A DNA stretch of 50,184 bases from a bacterium. GTDB taxonomy: Bacteria > Armatimonadota > JACIXR01. The translations under genes were made by a program, and so were the position numbers. Positions within the stretch are counted from its first letter, which is position 1. The number at the start of each line of letters is the position of its first letter. Below the pieces are notes generated by a model. That model ran no database searches. It saw only the letters and a list, made by a program, of their open reading frames with translations, and was not told where the DNA came from. Shown here piece after piece: positions 7,413-17,675 of this stretch. The stretch covers positions 1 to 50,184 of the forward strand of contig JACIXQ010000007.1 of NCBI GenBank assembly GCA_014360465.1, given 5' to 3'.

Positions 7413-10400
7413 TTATTTTCTTTCCAAAAGTAGCAACTTCGTTTCAAGCGGTGAGAGGACGATTGCATCAGTCCCTATCCTTTTCCCGCTCACGAGGTCA
7501 AGAGCGGTTTTCCCTGCTTTTCTCAATTTTATCTCAACTTTCTCGTTGCGATAATTGCAAAGGTTGACCAGTATTCCTTTTTCTGTCTCACGGCTGAGCC
7601 AGACAACTCCCCAGATAGGTTTCCCGCTCCTATCGGTTACTTCAACAGGTTGCTTTATTCCCCACCCTACTAATTTCGTCGTTAGCTTTAACCAGAGGTC
7701 CTGCCAAGTCGTTTCTCCGTAGCGATATTCAAGCCTCTCTCCCTCTATTCTTTCTTCCCTTGGCTTGTCGTATTCGTTGAAATTGAGTAGCTCTCCTTCT
7801 CCCACGAGCACTATTCTGCCTTTATAATTTCTCAATCCCTCAAATGCTTTATCAGATAAGTGGTGGATATTCGTGACGAATAGAAGGGGAGTGGGAGGGA
7901 CCTCACCCCTTTCAAGCTGTCTCTCGCTGACGAAAGAGATTCTAATCCCGCAGAACGAGAGGGCAGTATAGAGCTTCCCCAAGCAGTCGGAGTAGCTTCC
8001 TGTATCCCACACTTTGGCAGAATTGCTCATAATGAGGGCGACCTGCGGCTTTGTGTTCTGGATAGCTGTGATGTATTCTGCTAAGCGATTGAGGTCGTAG
8101 TTCACGATTCCAACAGCCTCAGCACAAAGGGGACGATGCATTATGCTTCCCGCAAAATCGCTCTTTGGGTCAAATGTCCTTTCCCATACCCATATTGTAG
8201 AAGCTCCCTGTCCATAAATAGCTTGTTGCCAGAGAGCGCAACGGATGTGCTCAGGCGGGATGTAGCGTGTTTCTCTATCGGGAATTATGTGGTTCTCGCT
8301 ATTGTAAATTGGAATATTCTTCATTGAGCGCTGCAAATCATAGGGTATGAGATTCCCTTGCCAGCCTTGGGCGAATTCCCCCTGATTATGGGAATAGAAG
8401 TTGACACTATCGTTGCCATTAATCTGGCTGAAATCGGCAAAGAGCTCCGCGTCAACTCCATACTTCACATCCCCATCGTTAACAAGCGTCCAGGTCATCG
8501 CCTTGGCGTGAACGGGTAAATCAGGGGCTATCTCGTGGATGGCATCGGCGAGCATCTTGTGCCATCCAGCGAACCATTCCTGATTGAAGAGCACCCAATC
8601 CATTCCTATGGGTGTCCGAAGGTTAAAATCAGGAGCGAAGGGATTTAGAAGGGGGATTTCCTCAAATGAGGAATAATTTGCTCTCCAGCGGTTATTCAGA
8701 GTGGCGATATCTCCGTGCTTCTTCCTCAGCCAATCGTGCCAATCCCTTAAAGCATACTCGCAAGGTTCCTCAAGGTTCACAGGCTCGTTCGATAAGCAGA
8801 TGCTGTGGAGGGCTGGATGGTCCTTAATAGGAGGGATGATTTCCTTGATATAGCGAAGGAGCAATTCCTTGCTTTCCGGGGCGTGAAGGCAATATTGAAG
8901 GAAGCCATCCCTTTTCTTCCGGAGATGGGGATACTTCTCAAGCATCCATTCGGGGAAATAGTGGGGACTGATGAGAAGGTTTACGGCAACCCCCGCCTTC
9001 TCCGCCCTATCAAGAACCTTTATAAATTCCTTTACTGCTGTATCCGAGATAAGCCCTTCTTTAGGGAAGATGTCTACTGGACCGAACTCTATTTGGATGA
9101 TGTTCGCCCCATAGCTGGGCAGCTTTTCAATGTCTTCTCTAACCTGCCCGAACGCTCCATAACCATTGAAGAAGAAGGGACGCCTGCGGGGCGAGGAACC
9201 AGGAGTGATAGTGGGAGCGATGAAGGAGGAGCCGACTATTTGAGGTCTCTCCTTTCCCGTCCAGCGAGGGACCTTTGGGAAATGTAGTTTTCCTGCTTTC
9301 GCCATTTGCAGCTGGTTACTCAACCTTTTGAGCATCTCCTCCATATCGTCCAGGGCGAAGAGAGCTCGCTTCAGAACCCATTCCTCTTTCTTCTCTTCAT
9401 AATAGGAAATGTCTTCCTGGCAGTATTTAGTGAAGTTTTCCAGAACAGTGTAAGTGACCATAGGGTAGGAGATGTCCTCACCTTTCTTCTTCAGTTCCTC
9501 AAGGATTTTCTTTAAATCTGGGAGAGCATCTGTTATCTTTTTGAGGCGCTCTTCGGCGCCGGCAGAAGATAGGAAACTTATCTCATAATCGGAATTGAAG
9601 AGCATTTTTCCTCCTTCTTTTACAAGCAATATTATTTTGTGGACACCGGTCAATTTGCTCGCTTTCCCTTTCAGGGTCAAACGGGATATACCGCTGGGAA
9701 TTCTGACTTCTTTAGAAAAGATATCCAAATCGTCCAATTTGAGGGATATTGAAGGAACAATCGCATTCGGGGAATAAACGAGGAAGGAAAGGGAGATTTC
9801 TCCATCTCCCCTGAAATCTCTTTTCTCATCCCAGAGCTTCTCCATCTCAAATTTGGAGATTTTGTATGAGCAAGGAGTTGGTTCGGTTCCCTCTTCTAAT
9901 TTGACATCATCCACCCAGAAGCCAGGGGTTGGGCTATCCGTGTTTATGCGTAGGACAAAATCGGCATCATCCTCTCCGGGAGTGAATGTGAGCCATATTC
10001 TTTTCCATTTTCCTTTCGTGGGAGGAATGGTCAAACGAATTTGCCATTCGCTTCCTCCACCTATCCAGGCGACACCGGGATTCTCCGAGAGGACATAGGC
10101 GCTTAGGGTATAGGGTATACCGGGTTTGATTTTGATTGGCTGGGCTGTCCAAATTGTGCCGTAGATATGGGCTCCGAAGGGAGTTCCATTGGTTAATTTG
10201 AGGGAATATTTACCACTATGCGCCCTGCTTTCGTCAATTTCGCAAGTCGCATTGGTATTTCGTTTATCCCAAATCCATCCCTGAGGGAGATTCGTTCCCG
10301 GTGATTTTTCCTCAAAACTGAAATTTGGAACGAGGTTTTCCTTGATCGGCAAAGTTTCAACTGAGCAAGATTGCAAGTTTAAAGTCTTTCCATACCCAGC

Positions 10401-10463
10401 TTGCAAAAAGCAAAGGAAAGCTAAAATGCTCGAGAAGAGAAAGCTTTTAATTTTTCTATCCAT
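7413..10463 (-). CDS. Large secreted GH42-like beta-glycosidase with CBM4/9-type module
   Basis: A 1016-residue exported protein with signal peptide MDRKIKSFLFSSILAFLCFL. Residues about 40-200 form a carbohydrate-binding beta-sandwich (LVPNFSFEEKSPGTNLPQGW start, GFWVDDVKLEEG end), as in CBM4/9/16-type modules. A helical linker follows (about 300-390). A TIM barrel starts near residue 430 with a GH42-like pattern: YGANIIQIEFGPVDIFPKEG, HYFPEWMLEKYPHLR, and the acid/base segment SICLSNEPVNLE (Glu about 560). A likely nucleophile is Glu about 723 in IYNSENHI. A Rossmann-like trimerisation-type domain and a small beta domain end the protein, as in GH42. Beta-galactosidase is the usual activity, but the sequence is divergent and related GH-A families are possible. 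It lies 18 bases after the upstream glycosidase. Confidence 0.8.
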   Translation of the reverse strand: MDRKIKSFLFSSILAFLCFLQAGYGKTLNLQSCSVETLPIKENLVPNFSFEEKSPGTNLPQGWIWDKRNTNATCEIDESRAHSGKYSLKLTNGTPFGAHIYGTIWTAQPIKIKPGIPYTLSAYVLSENPGVAWIGGGSEWQIRLTIPPTKGKWKRIWLTFTPGEDDADFVLRINTDSPTPGFWVDDVKLEEGTEPTPCSYKISKFEMEKLWDEKRDFRGDGEISLSFLVYSPNAIVPSISLKLDDLDIFSKEVRIPSGISRLTLKGKASKLTGVHKIILLVKEGGKMLFNSDYEISFLSSAGAEERLKKITDALPDLKKILEELKKKGEDISYPMVTYTVLENFTKYCQEDISYYEEKKEEWVLKRALFALDDMEEMLKRLSNQLQMAKAGKLHFPKVPRWTGKERPQIVGSSFIAPTITPGSSPRRRPFFFNGYGAFGQVREDIEKLPSYGANIIQIEFGPVDIFPKEGLISDTAVKEFIKVLDRAEKAGVAVNLLISPHYFPEWMLEKYPHLRKKRDGFLQYCLHAPESKELLLRYIKEIIPPIKDHPALHSICLSNEPVNLEEPCEYALRDWHDWLRKKHGDIATLNNRWRANYSSFEEIPLLNPFAPDFNLRTPIGMDWVLFNQEWFAGWHKMLADAIHEIAPDLPVHAKAMTWTLVNDGDVKYGVDAELFADFSQINGNDSVNFYSHNQGEFAQGWQGNLIPYDLQRSMKNIPIYNSENHIIPDRETRYIPPEHIRCALWQQAIYGQGASTIWVWERTFDPKSDFAGSIMHRPLCAEAVGIVNYDLNRLAEYITAIQNTKPQVALIMSNSAKVWDTGSYSDCLGKLYTALSFCGIRISFVSERQLERGEVPPTPLLFVTNIHHLSDKAFEGLRNYKGRIVLVGEGELLNFNEYDKPREERIEGERLEYRYGETTWQDLWLKLTTKLVGWGIKQPVEVTDRSGKPIWGVVWLSRETEKGILVNLCNYRNEKVEIKLRKAGKTALDLVSGKRIGTDAIVLSPLETKLLLLERK

Positions 10464-10481
10464 AATTTTTCAAATTTATCC

Positions 10482-13400
10482 TCATCTCAAAGTTAAATCA
10501 TAGAACTCGGCGGGGTTTTTGGTCCAGCCGATACCTCCGCCCCACTCCATCCAGCCCTTCCGTCCAGCGCCATCGTTGTCGTTTACAAGAAATGAGAAAC
10601 CATAGCTATCTCCACTCTTGGGCTTTATCCCCAGTTCCTTCCAGGGAATGGCAATAAGATAAACTACCCTGTTCCCCTCTACCTTTATCCCACCCTTGAA
10701 CTCTATAATCCCTTCCTTTAACTGCATTCCAAATGCTCTTCTGTAAACTGTGTCCTGCCCTTTTGCCTTGGCGATGTCTATCTGAACGAATGGCTCGTTC
10801 TGCTTGTGCCTATCTTGTGGAGCTATTGCGAACTGAATGCTATCCCCTTGCCATATCCCATCTGCTGGGTAATCGTTGGAGAAAATATCGTCAATTACCT
10901 TTGTATGGATGTATAGGTAATCTTTGTCCCAGACGAATTTCGCCTCAACCCAGAGGTCACTCGTCCCTTTCCAATCCCCACTTATCCGCTGATAGAAATC
11001 CCTCTTGTCAAGGATTATACCGGGTAAATCCTGCCACTGCGGGTTAGATGTCTCAAGGGGATTTCCTTCAGCCTGGGGAATCGTGAAAAAGGATACCTTT
11101 CGCTGATAACTTACTCTCACGCCGTTCTTATCTTCCAGATTAGCCGTTACAAGATAGGCGCTTGGCACTTCGCTTAAATCAAGGAAAAGGGAAGAAGTTC
11201 CGCTTACCTCCTCGCCAGGCTTGAATATGGGCAGATAAATTGATGGCTCGCGGAAAAGTGCATTCGGTGTTTCAAGCCTGACGACAACCCCCTCTGCTTT
11301 CAGCTGGCTGTAAAGATTCTTTACCGATACTTTAAGCTGTTGGGAAAGCGGTTGGGGTTTCAGGGTTATCTCATAAGGAGGAACTACCTCTATATTTTTC
11401 TTTATGGTGAAGCTCTGCGTGCCGATTTTTACCCTCGCTTCCACCTCATAGTTCCTAAAGGGGATGTTCTTCGCTTCAAAATAAAATGTCTTTACCGATT
11501 CACCCCTGCTTAGTTTTCCCGTCCAGGTGGATGGGGTGATGGTTATACCTTGTGGAATTGAGAATGAGACCCCCACGGTGGTGGGCGAGGGTACCCTTAT
11601 TATTAGGGAATTGGCTTTTTTCTCGAAGGGCATAAGCTTTAGGGATGTCTCTTTCCAGCGAAGAGCGACGCTTGGGAGTGAATCACCCTTGCAGAGAAGG
11701 AAGATGGGGCTGGGAGAAAGTTTCAGTTTGAGAAGCCCATTGGAGGATATTTGCTTCTTATTGCCCATCAAATCCATCAGTTCGCCCTTTCCCTTCCAAT
11801 TAAAGACGACATCCTTTTCCTTCATCGCCCAGAGAACTATCGCTTCTTCCTTTCTATCGTTCTGGAAGACATAAGCGTAGCATTCCTCAGGCATATCCAG
11901 CTTCTTCAGGAATTTCTTGCCTGCTAAAGCGTGAGTCATCGTTAAAAGAGAAGTGTAGCAGGGCTTAGGGATATCGCCCATATACACTATACCGAAGTTA
12001 TGTTCGTTATAGCTGGGGTCGGGACCGTTCTGATAATCGTACCAGAATATCTTCTCAACTCCTGCTCCCAGAGCGATGACATAAGCTCTTACTATGTAAT
12101 TCGCTTGGGTAATTATGTCCACTCCATTTGGTCCTATATGATTTGGCCAGCCATATTCGGTTATCCAGAGGGGTTTTTTCTCATCTCCATATTTCTTCAT
12201 AAGTTCCTTACAGGCATTTATTTGAGCCTCAAGGTAGCTTTCGGGAGGAGCAGGATAACCGTAGGGATGGATGTTCACAATGTCAAAAGGCACATTTCTC
12301 TTGTATAGTTCCTCAATATAGCGGAGGTCTGTTCCAGCTGTTCCACCCATCGCTACCTTCGCGGATGGGTCAGTTTGTTTTATAGCGTTATAGGTTTCCC
12401 TCAGAAGCTCAGCATATTCATCTATTGTCCCCGTCCAGAAACCTATATTGGGCTCATTCCATACTTCCCAAAACTTGACGAAATCCTTGTATCTCTTAAC
12501 GGATTCCTTTACATATGGAATCCAATTTCGCAGGTCGGGAACCCGGCCTGTGCCGTTCTCCGATTTTCTACTTCCCCAAGGGGAATTGTAGCAGAGGATA
12601 GGAAGGGGATAGATGGCGTGCTTCTTTGAATTGGCGAAAACCTCATCAAATGTCTTCCAGTTGAACTTATCCTTTTCTGGCTCGTTAATCTCCCATAGAA
12701 AGTCCATTCTGCACCATCTTATACCTGCCCTTTCCATCATCGTTAGCTCGTGTTCGTTGGGAATGTGTCCATTTATTCCAAAGGGGGAGGCAAGGTCAAG
12801 TTTGCCTTTTTGATAGGGCGGGAGGGCGGTAAGGACTATCTCCTTCTTAACTCTTCCATCTCCGTTTGATAAATTCACGATGTAGGCTCCAAGTTTGGGA
12901 AGGGAAACTTTCAGGGTTGTGTTTCTGCCCGTTTGGGCTGGAAGCGAAATGTTAAGCTCCTTATTTAGAATGGGGGTATTGAAGAAATCCCTGACCTTAA
13001 GGATGATTTTCACCTCTTTTGGTATGTCGTCCCTATTAAAAGTCACGACATAGAGGGTTGCAGTTTCGCCAGGTCGGTAAATCATCCCTTCCCTATCCGC
13101 TTTGACATCCACTGTGAATAGCTCGCTTTCGGAAACATCGGTAGTTTCAAGCCTTATATCGCCTATATAGACTTCTCCTTTGCGTGGAAGGGAATTAGAA
13201 TTTTTATCAATTATCAGTTGAGAAAGCGATATTGGATAATCTATTTTATGGTCGCCATTTCCACCCCAAGAAAATGTGGATTGCTCACTTAGAGGCAATC
13301 TGACCTCCTTCCATCCCTTCCAATTAATTGGACCAATGCTACCTTGGAAAACCTCGCCGGTTTTGTCAACGAAGCGATAGGTGAAGGTATGTTGAGAATT

Positions 13401-13712
13401 ATCTCCATAAAGGGAAAGGATAAGCGCGGATGGATGACCTGGCAGGGGGAGATTGCAATTAATGGGCGCGTAGATGTAGCCGATTTCCTCCCCTGTGTCG
13501 CTGAAATCATAGGAGAATTTGCCGGAGTGCTTGCCTCTATAGGTGGGTTGGGAGACGATGGAAAAGCTACCTTTCCCACCTCTGTCGCCAGTTCCATTGG
13601 AAAAGGTTGTGAACAAATAATCGAAGTCAACAAGGAGGATGGTCTTTTCCTCCTGAGCAAAAAGAACGAGGGGAAGGATAAAAAGAGCGATGAAAAATCT
13701 CAATCTCCTCAT
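10482..13712 (-). CDS. Secreted GH39-like clan A glycosidase with C-terminal CBM9-type module
   Basis: A 1076-residue exported protein. The signal peptide is MRRLRFFIALFILPLVLFAQ, and GGGAGG precedes the ATG closely. Domain order: a jelly-roll sugar-binding domain to about residue 190, an Ig-like region to about 300, then a TIM barrel beginning SPFGINGHIPNEHEL. The barrel carries the acid/base FWEVWNEPN (Glu about 420) and nucleophile WITEYGWPN (Glu about 519), the clan GH-A pair seen in GH39 and GH5. Two or three beta-sandwich regions follow. The last ~180 residues match a CBM9-type domain (LWVEAKFVWDKDYLYIHTKV, then GDSIQFAI, then WKELGI, then GYSFLVNDND). The target could be xylan or another beta-linked hemicellulose; this is inferred. 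Gap to GH4: 34 bases. Confidence 0.82.
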   Translation of the reverse strand: MRRLRFFIALFILPLVLFAQEEKTILLVDFDYLFTTFSNGTGDRGGKGSFSIVSQPTYRGKHSGKFSYDFSDTGEEIGYIYAPINCNLPLPGHPSALILSLYGDNSQHTFTYRFVDKTGEVFQGSIGPINWKGWKEVRLPLSEQSTFSWGGNGDHKIDYPISLSQLIIDKNSNSLPRKGEVYIGDIRLETTDVSESELFTVDVKADREGMIYRPGETATLYVVTFNRDDIPKEVKIILKVRDFFNTPILNKELNISLPAQTGRNTTLKVSLPKLGAYIVNLSNGDGRVKKEIVLTALPPYQKGKLDLASPFGINGHIPNEHELTMMERAGIRWCRMDFLWEINEPEKDKFNWKTFDEVFANSKKHAIYPLPILCYNSPWGSRKSENGTGRVPDLRNWIPYVKESVKRYKDFVKFWEVWNEPNIGFWTGTIDEYAELLRETYNAIKQTDPSAKVAMGGTAGTDLRYIEELYKRNVPFDIVNIHPYGYPAPPESYLEAQINACKELMKKYGDEKKPLWITEYGWPNHIGPNGVDIITQANYIVRAYVIALGAGVEKIFWYDYQNGPDPSYNEHNFGIVYMGDIPKPCYTSLLTMTHALAGKKFLKKLDMPEECYAYVFQNDRKEEAIVLWAMKEKDVVFNWKGKGELMDLMGNKKQISSNGLLKLKLSPSPIFLLCKGDSLPSVALRWKETSLKLMPFEKKANSLIIRVPSPTTVGVSFSIPQGITITPSTWTGKLSRGESVKTFYFEAKNIPFRNYEVEARVKIGTQSFTIKKNIEVVPPYEITLKPQPLSQQLKVSVKNLYSQLKAEGVVVRLETPNALFREPSIYLPIFKPGEEVSGTSSLFLDLSEVPSAYLVTANLEDKNGVRVSYQRKVSFFTIPQAEGNPLETSNPQWQDLPGIILDKRDFYQRISGDWKGTSDLWVEAKFVWDKDYLYIHTKVIDDIFSNDYPADGIWQGDSIQFAIAPQDRHKQNEPFVQIDIAKAKGQDTVYRRAFGMQLKEGIIEFKGGIKVEGNRVVYLIAIPWKELGIKPKSGDSYGFSFLVNDNDGAGRKGWMEWGGGIGWTKNPAEFYDLTLR

Positions 13713-13746
13713 TTTAAAACCTCCCTATTATTTATTATAAAATTCA

Positions 13747-15057
13747 TCACTGAAAAGTCGGTAAGAGGTCTCTATGCGCTTCAAGAAGGGCGTCAAAAAC
13801 CTGCTCGGCAGTGCGAGAATCGGGGACAACAGGGTCGATCAGCATAGCCTGAATCGCCAACTCCCTTGAACCTTTAACAGCTGATTCAACAACGAGTTCT
13901 TGGATATCCATCTGCCGATGACAGAGGCTTGCTATGGCGATTGGCAATTTTCCGATTTTCAGCCCCTGGGGACCATCTTTCCCTACAGTTGCCGGCACCT
14001 CCACTATACCATCGGGCAGATTTTCTATATAGCCTTTATTGGGGATGTTCACTGCTATCTCGAGTTCTTTCTTATCCTCCAACATAGCCTCAATGATATC
14101 TATCGCCCTCTCGCCCGAGCGGTGCTGAAGAAGCACCTGTGGGTTTTCTTCCCCTTCAACTATTCTGTTTATAAGGGAAGATAGCCTCTTTCTCCCTTCC
14201 TCGTCTGCTTCAAAGTTGAACCGCCAAAATGTATCTCTCGTTGTCTCCCAGGGATAACACTCCTCAACGAGGCTATTGGGAAGATACTCACCGATATGAT
14301 TATCACCGGGTGAAGGATAGAGACCGAGTTTCTGGAAAAGGAGATAGGAAAGCGGTTGGGGAGGTTCTGGGAGAGAGGCTAATCTCTCTTTCAAGAGCGG
14401 ATATGCATCTTTGCCATTTTCCTTGAAGGTGAGTTCCTTTATCCAGGTGAAGTGGTTGAAGCCTCCAGCTGTTGCCGAAAGCGAGTCAAATGGCACACCC
14501 ATAACATCGGCGAGCTGGTGGAGGACACCTCTTAGTCCATGGCACAATCCAATCGCTTTTATCTTGCTATAGCGGTATATCGCGAGCATATTACAGTGAA
14601 GGGGATTGGAGAAGTTTATAAGCCAGGCATTGGGGCATTTCTCCTCCATAGATTTTGCGATATCAAGAAGTATTGGGATTGTCCGGAAGGCATGGAACAT
14701 CCCTCCCGGTCCTCCGTTTTCGCCAAGGACCTGCTTTACACCGAATCTTTGAGGAATCTCCCAATCAAGTTTCCAGGAAGTCATTCTCTTCCTTTCCACC
14801 GAGGTTATGACGAAGTCAGCACCATCAAGGTCCTCTCCATAATTGGTAGTTGCCCTCACTTTTGCTCCCAATCCACTCGCTTCGTTCAGTCGCAGGGCTA
14901 ACTTCGTCATCAGCTGGAGTTTCACTTCGTCTATATCGCAGAGGATGAGCTCTGCTCCCTTCATAAGGGGTGATTGGAAGAAATCGGAGAGCGTGCTCAA
15001 TCCGAAGGAGGCGCTCCCTGCGCCAATGACCATAATTTTCAAATTCTTTTCTCTCAT
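13747..15057 (-). CDS. GH4 NAD-dependent alpha-glycosidase
   Basis: GH4 enzymes use NAD+ and a divalent metal to cleave glycosides by a redox-elimination route in the cytoplasm. This 436-residue protein starts [20 protein letters not shown], the Rossmann NAD-binding motif. It has the metal-site segments [10 protein letters not shown] and IGLCHGLRG (Cys and His), and GGFNHFTW, all typical of the family. The CHG variant is found in the alpha-glucosidase and alpha-glucuronidase branch and not in 6-phospho-glycosidases, so a non-phosphorylated hexose or uronic acid substrate is more likely; this is from memory of the family. No signal peptide. GGGAGAGAG precedes the ATG. It lies 18 bases after the Dph6-like gene in the sugar operon. 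Confidence 0.88.
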   Translation of the reverse strand: MREKNLKIMVIGAGSASFGLSTLSDFFQSPLMKGAELILCDIDEVKLQLMTKLALRLNEASGLGAKVRATTNYGEDLDGADFVITSVERKRMTSWKLDWEIPQRFGVKQVLGENGGPGGMFHAFRTIPILLDIAKSMEEKCPNAWLINFSNPLHCNMLAIYRYSKIKAIGLCHGLRGVLHQLADVMGVPFDSLSATAGGFNHFTWIKELTFKENGKDAYPLLKERLASLPEPPQPLSYLLFQKLGLYPSPGDNHIGEYLPNSLVEECYPWETTRDTFWRFNFEADEEGRKRLSSLINRIVEGEENPQVLLQHRSGERAIDIIEAMLEDKKELEIAVNIPNKGYIENLPDGIVEVPATVGKDGPQGLKIGKLPIAIASLCHRQMDIQELVVESAVKGSRELAIQAMLIDPVVPDSRTAEQVFDALLEAHRDLLPTFQ

Positions 15058-15075
15058 ATATCTCTCTCCCTTTCT

Positions 15076-15744
15076 TTATAATGGTAATAAGTCACAGAAA
15101 TAAAAGCGATTTTCCCGCAGGACGACCTCGCCCTTGCGGAAATTGACCTTCTTTTTGAATAAAGGTCCATCGTAGACGAAGGTGTGGAACTCGCCGTTTT
15201 CCCCGCTGGGGTCAACGGCTGGAGGCAAGGTATTGAGGAAATTTTCCTCAAATTCCCTTCCCACGAAATCAGCTGATAGGACTTTACCGTCAACACAGGT
15301 AGTAATTGCCCTGAAGCCAAGAGCGATGAATTCCCTTGCCAACTTTTTGCTTTCCTTTCCCCAGAGAGGGAAAACCGCTTCCATCCCTACCTGGTATAGG
15401 TTCCGCTCCCTATATTCCCGGACATCTTGAAGGAATATGTCACCGAAAGCAACCGATTTTATGCCCTTTTCTTTATAGTGCAACATCTTCTCTTTCATCC
15501 GCATTTCATATTCTTCGTTTGAGCAGTTTTTGGGAATGAAGACGATGTCAAGTGGGAAGCCGAGTGCTTCTGCCTGCTGCAGGAGCAATTCCTTCCTTAC
15601 CCCATGCATGCTTATCCTGTCGTAATCCTCTGTAACAGTTGCGAGGAGAGCAACGATTTCATATTGGTCATTTTTAATTAGTTCATTCAGGGCGAGGGTG
15701 CTATCCTTACCTCCGCTCCAAGCTAAGAGAATTTTACCTATCAT
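15076..15744 (-). CDS. Dph6-like ATP pyrophosphatase (diphthine-ammonia ligase family)
   Basis: The 222-residue protein starts MIGKILLAWSGGKDSTLALN, the PP-loop ATP-binding motif SGGKDS. It continues with the family's conserved features FGDIFLQDVREYRE, PLWGKESKKLAREFI and CVDGKVLSADFVGREF, and ends with GENGEFHTFVYDGP. This is the DUF71/COG2102 family. Eukaryotic and archaeal members make the amide of diphthamide on elongation factor 2. Bacteria lack diphthamide, so the substrate here is unknown; an adenylation-amidation reaction is the safest statement. Its ATG overlaps the rhaB stop by four bases, so it is co-translated with sugar genes, which may be coincidental or hint at a small-molecule role. 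Confidence 0.88.
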   Translation of the reverse strand: MIGKILLAWSGGKDSTLALNELIKNDQYEIVALLATVTEDYDRISMHGVRKELLLQQAEALGFPLDIVFIPKNCSNEEYEMRMKEKMLHYKEKGIKSVAFGDIFLQDVREYRERNLYQVGMEAVFPLWGKESKKLAREFIALGFRAITTCVDGKVLSADFVGREFEENFLNTLPPAVDPSGENGEFHTFVYDGPLFKKKVNFRKGEVVLRENRFYFCDLLPL

Positions 15745-17216
15745 TGGACGGATTCCATTATCTTCAGAAAGCGCTCATAGGCGTCATCCCATTCAGCCGT
15801 GTGGGCGGGTTCGTAAGGAATGACTTCAAAGGAGTTGCGAATGATTTCTCTCATCTCCTCGTGGGATTTGATGTAGCCGAGTGCCAGGGCTTGGACAAGG
15901 GCGTTCCCGGTTGCGGTAGCCTCAACTGGTCCTGCCATCACTATTCTATCGGTAGCATCGGCTATGAATTGGCAAAGGAGGGTGTTCTGGGAGCCACCAC
16001 CGAATATGTGGATGCGGGAGAGCTGGCGTCCAAGCATCTCCTCCAACCTATCAAGAACCCACTTGCATTTGAGGGCAAGGCTCTCCAGAGCGCATCGGAC
16101 AAATTCACCTTTCGTTTGAGGCGGTTCCTGACCGGTTTTTCGGCAGAAATCGGCTATACGGGCAGGCATATCGCCAGGGGGTAAGAAGGAGGTATGGTCA
16201 GGTTCTAATATGGCGCAAAATGGGCGAGCGTTCTCTGCCATCTTCGTTAGCTCGCTGTAGGAGTATTCCTCACCTCTATTTGCCCATGTCCTTCTGGATT
16301 CCTGAATAAGCCAGAGCCCCATTATGTTCTTCAGAAAGCGGAAGGTTCCACCAACACCGCCCTCGTTAGTGAAGTTGAGCTCAAAGCTGCGTTGATTTAT
16401 TATCGGTTCTTTTATTTCTACTCCCATCAGCATCCAGGTCCCAGCACTGATGTAAGCCCAATCATCGCCTTCAGCTGGTGCAGCCGCAACAGCTGAACCC
16501 GTATCGTGGCAGGAGACGGCGATTACAGGAATTCCTTGCTGACCAACCTCTTCACCCACAGAAGGGAGAATCTCGCCCAGTATGGTGCCAGAGGAAACTA
16601 TCCTCTGGAGAAAATGATGAGGTATGTCCATCTCCTCAAGAAGTTCCCTATCCCAATCGCCAATAAGAGGATTGTAGAACTGGGAAGTCGTCGCTATGCT
16701 GAATTCGTTCGCTTTTATACCCGTAAGCCAGAAATTGAATAGGTCTGGCATCATAAGGAATGTCTCGGCTATATCAAGAAGGGGAGAATTTTCCACTCTC
16801 ATAGCAAGGAGCTGGTAGAGAGTGTTGAGTTGGATGAACTGTATGCCGGTGCGGAAATAGATTTTCTCCTTTGGAACACGGCGAAATGCTTCCTCCAACA
16901 TACCATTCGTCCGCTTATCTCTATAGTGGTAGGGATTGCCGAGTAGGATATCCCCCCTTCCCAATAGGGCGAAATCGACGCCCCAGGTATCAACCCCGAT
17001 TCCCTGTAGACCGCCATATTTCTGGATAGCGAGCCTTATGCTCGCTTTTATCTCGCTCCACATCCTTAGAACATCCCAGAACAGGCTATCCCCTACCTTT
17101 ACTGGACCATTTATGAAGCGATGGATTTCCTCTAACCTGAACTTGCCATCCTCAAGAAAGCCCAGCATACCTCTTCCACTTTCAGCTCCAAGGTCAAGGG
17201 CGAGAAATGGATGCAC
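15741..17216 (-). CDS. rhaB: Rhamnulokinase-type sugar kinase
   Basis: FGGY-family kinase that phosphorylates L-rhamnulose or a related ketose. The sequence opens FLALDLGAESGRGMLG, the ATP-binding phosphate-1 motif with the AESGR form characteristic of RhaB. It contains GIGVDTWGVDFALL, NPYHYRDKRTNG, the SCHDTGSAVAAAPAEG segment and a late GGGSQNTLLCQFIADAT, all typical of rhamnulokinases. At 491 aa it has full length. The start is a GTG at 17216, nine bases after GGAGG; no better in-frame ATG exists. It is the first gene of the sugar operon. No rhamnose isomerase or rhamnulose-1-phosphate aldolase is in the window, so the pathway must be completed elsewhere or the substrate may differ. Confidence 0.9.
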   Translation of the reverse strand: MHPFLALDLGAESGRGMLGFLEDGKFRLEEIHRFINGPVKVGDSLFWDVLRMWSEIKASIRLAIQKYGGLQGIGVDTWGVDFALLGRGDILLGNPYHYRDKRTNGMLEEAFRRVPKEKIYFRTGIQFIQLNTLYQLLAMRVENSPLLDIAETFLMMPDLFNFWLTGIKANEFSIATTSQFYNPLIGDWDRELLEEMDIPHHFLQRIVSSGTILGEILPSVGEEVGQQGIPVIAVSCHDTGSAVAAAPAEGDDWAYISAGTWMLMGVEIKEPIINQRSFELNFTNEGGVGGTFRFLKNIMGLWLIQESRRTWANRGEEYSYSELTKMAENARPFCAILEPDHTSFLPPGDMPARIADFCRKTGQEPPQTKGEFVRCALESLALKCKWVLDRLEEMLGRQLSRIHIFGGGSQNTLLCQFIADATDRIVMAGPVEATATGNALVQALALGYIKSHEEMREIIRNSFEVIPYEPAHTAEWDDAYERFLKIMESVQ

Positions 17217-17333
17217 GATTCATCACCTCCATTTTGAAATTTCCGATACATCCAGATAACATAATGCTCTGCATCATCTCTCAATTGATCTTGCTGGCAA
17301 ACATAAAAATATCGTCTTTCATTTTCTCAAATC

Positions 17334-17362
17334 AATATAATGAACGCTTGATTACAAGTCAA
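17334..17362 (-). promoter_or_regulatory. Promoter of the rhaB sugar operon
   Basis: On the minus strand TTGACT (17362-17357) and TATATT (17339-17334) are 17 bases apart, close to the sigma-70 consensus. The predicted start near 17327 gives a leader of about 110 bases before the GTG of rhaB. No clear operator palindrome was found in the spacer. Confidence 0.7.
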
Positions 17363-17647
17363 GGAAGAGGCTGTATGGAGGCTTTAAAAGGTGCTGTTCT
17401 TCTTTCCTCAAAAATAAATTGCTTTGAAAGCTTGTTTTGCTTATTCGCTTTCCAAAATCTCAATTCATTCCATAGCTTTATTTTTTAAATGAAGTAACTT
17501 TGTTCAATCCGTAGTCACCTCGTTTGGAGAGATGTATCCTGCTACACCCTATATCTTCAAATGATAAAAGAGCAGTGCGATATAAGAGGGTGACAATGAT
17601 AGAATTGCAGATAACTATCAAATTATTTTTGAGGGAGAGCGCCCGTC
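17363..17647. other. Divergent intergenic region, no gene seen
   Basis: Together with the rhaB leader this gap separates the minus-strand sugar operon from the plus-strand ffh operon. No tRNA, SRP RNA or terminator-like hairpin was recognised. An in-frame plus-strand extension of ffh back to 17524 exists but lies upstream of the ffh promoter. Confidence 0.5.
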
Positions 17648-17675
17648 TTGACAAATTCGGTCTTCCCTTTATAAT
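17648..17675 (+). promoter_or_regulatory. Consensus sigma-70 promoter of the ffh operon
   Basis: TTGACA at 17648-17653 and TATAAT at 17670-17675 are separated by 16 bases, a perfect match for both hexamers. The ffh ATG is at 17689, 13 bases after the -10 box, so the transcript should start around 17682 with a 5' leader of about 6 bases. Confidence 0.88.

Noticed and set aside
17341-17350. TCAAGCGTTCA in the rhaB promoter spacer as a LacI-type operator
   Set aside because: It has a central CG but the arms are not palindromic.
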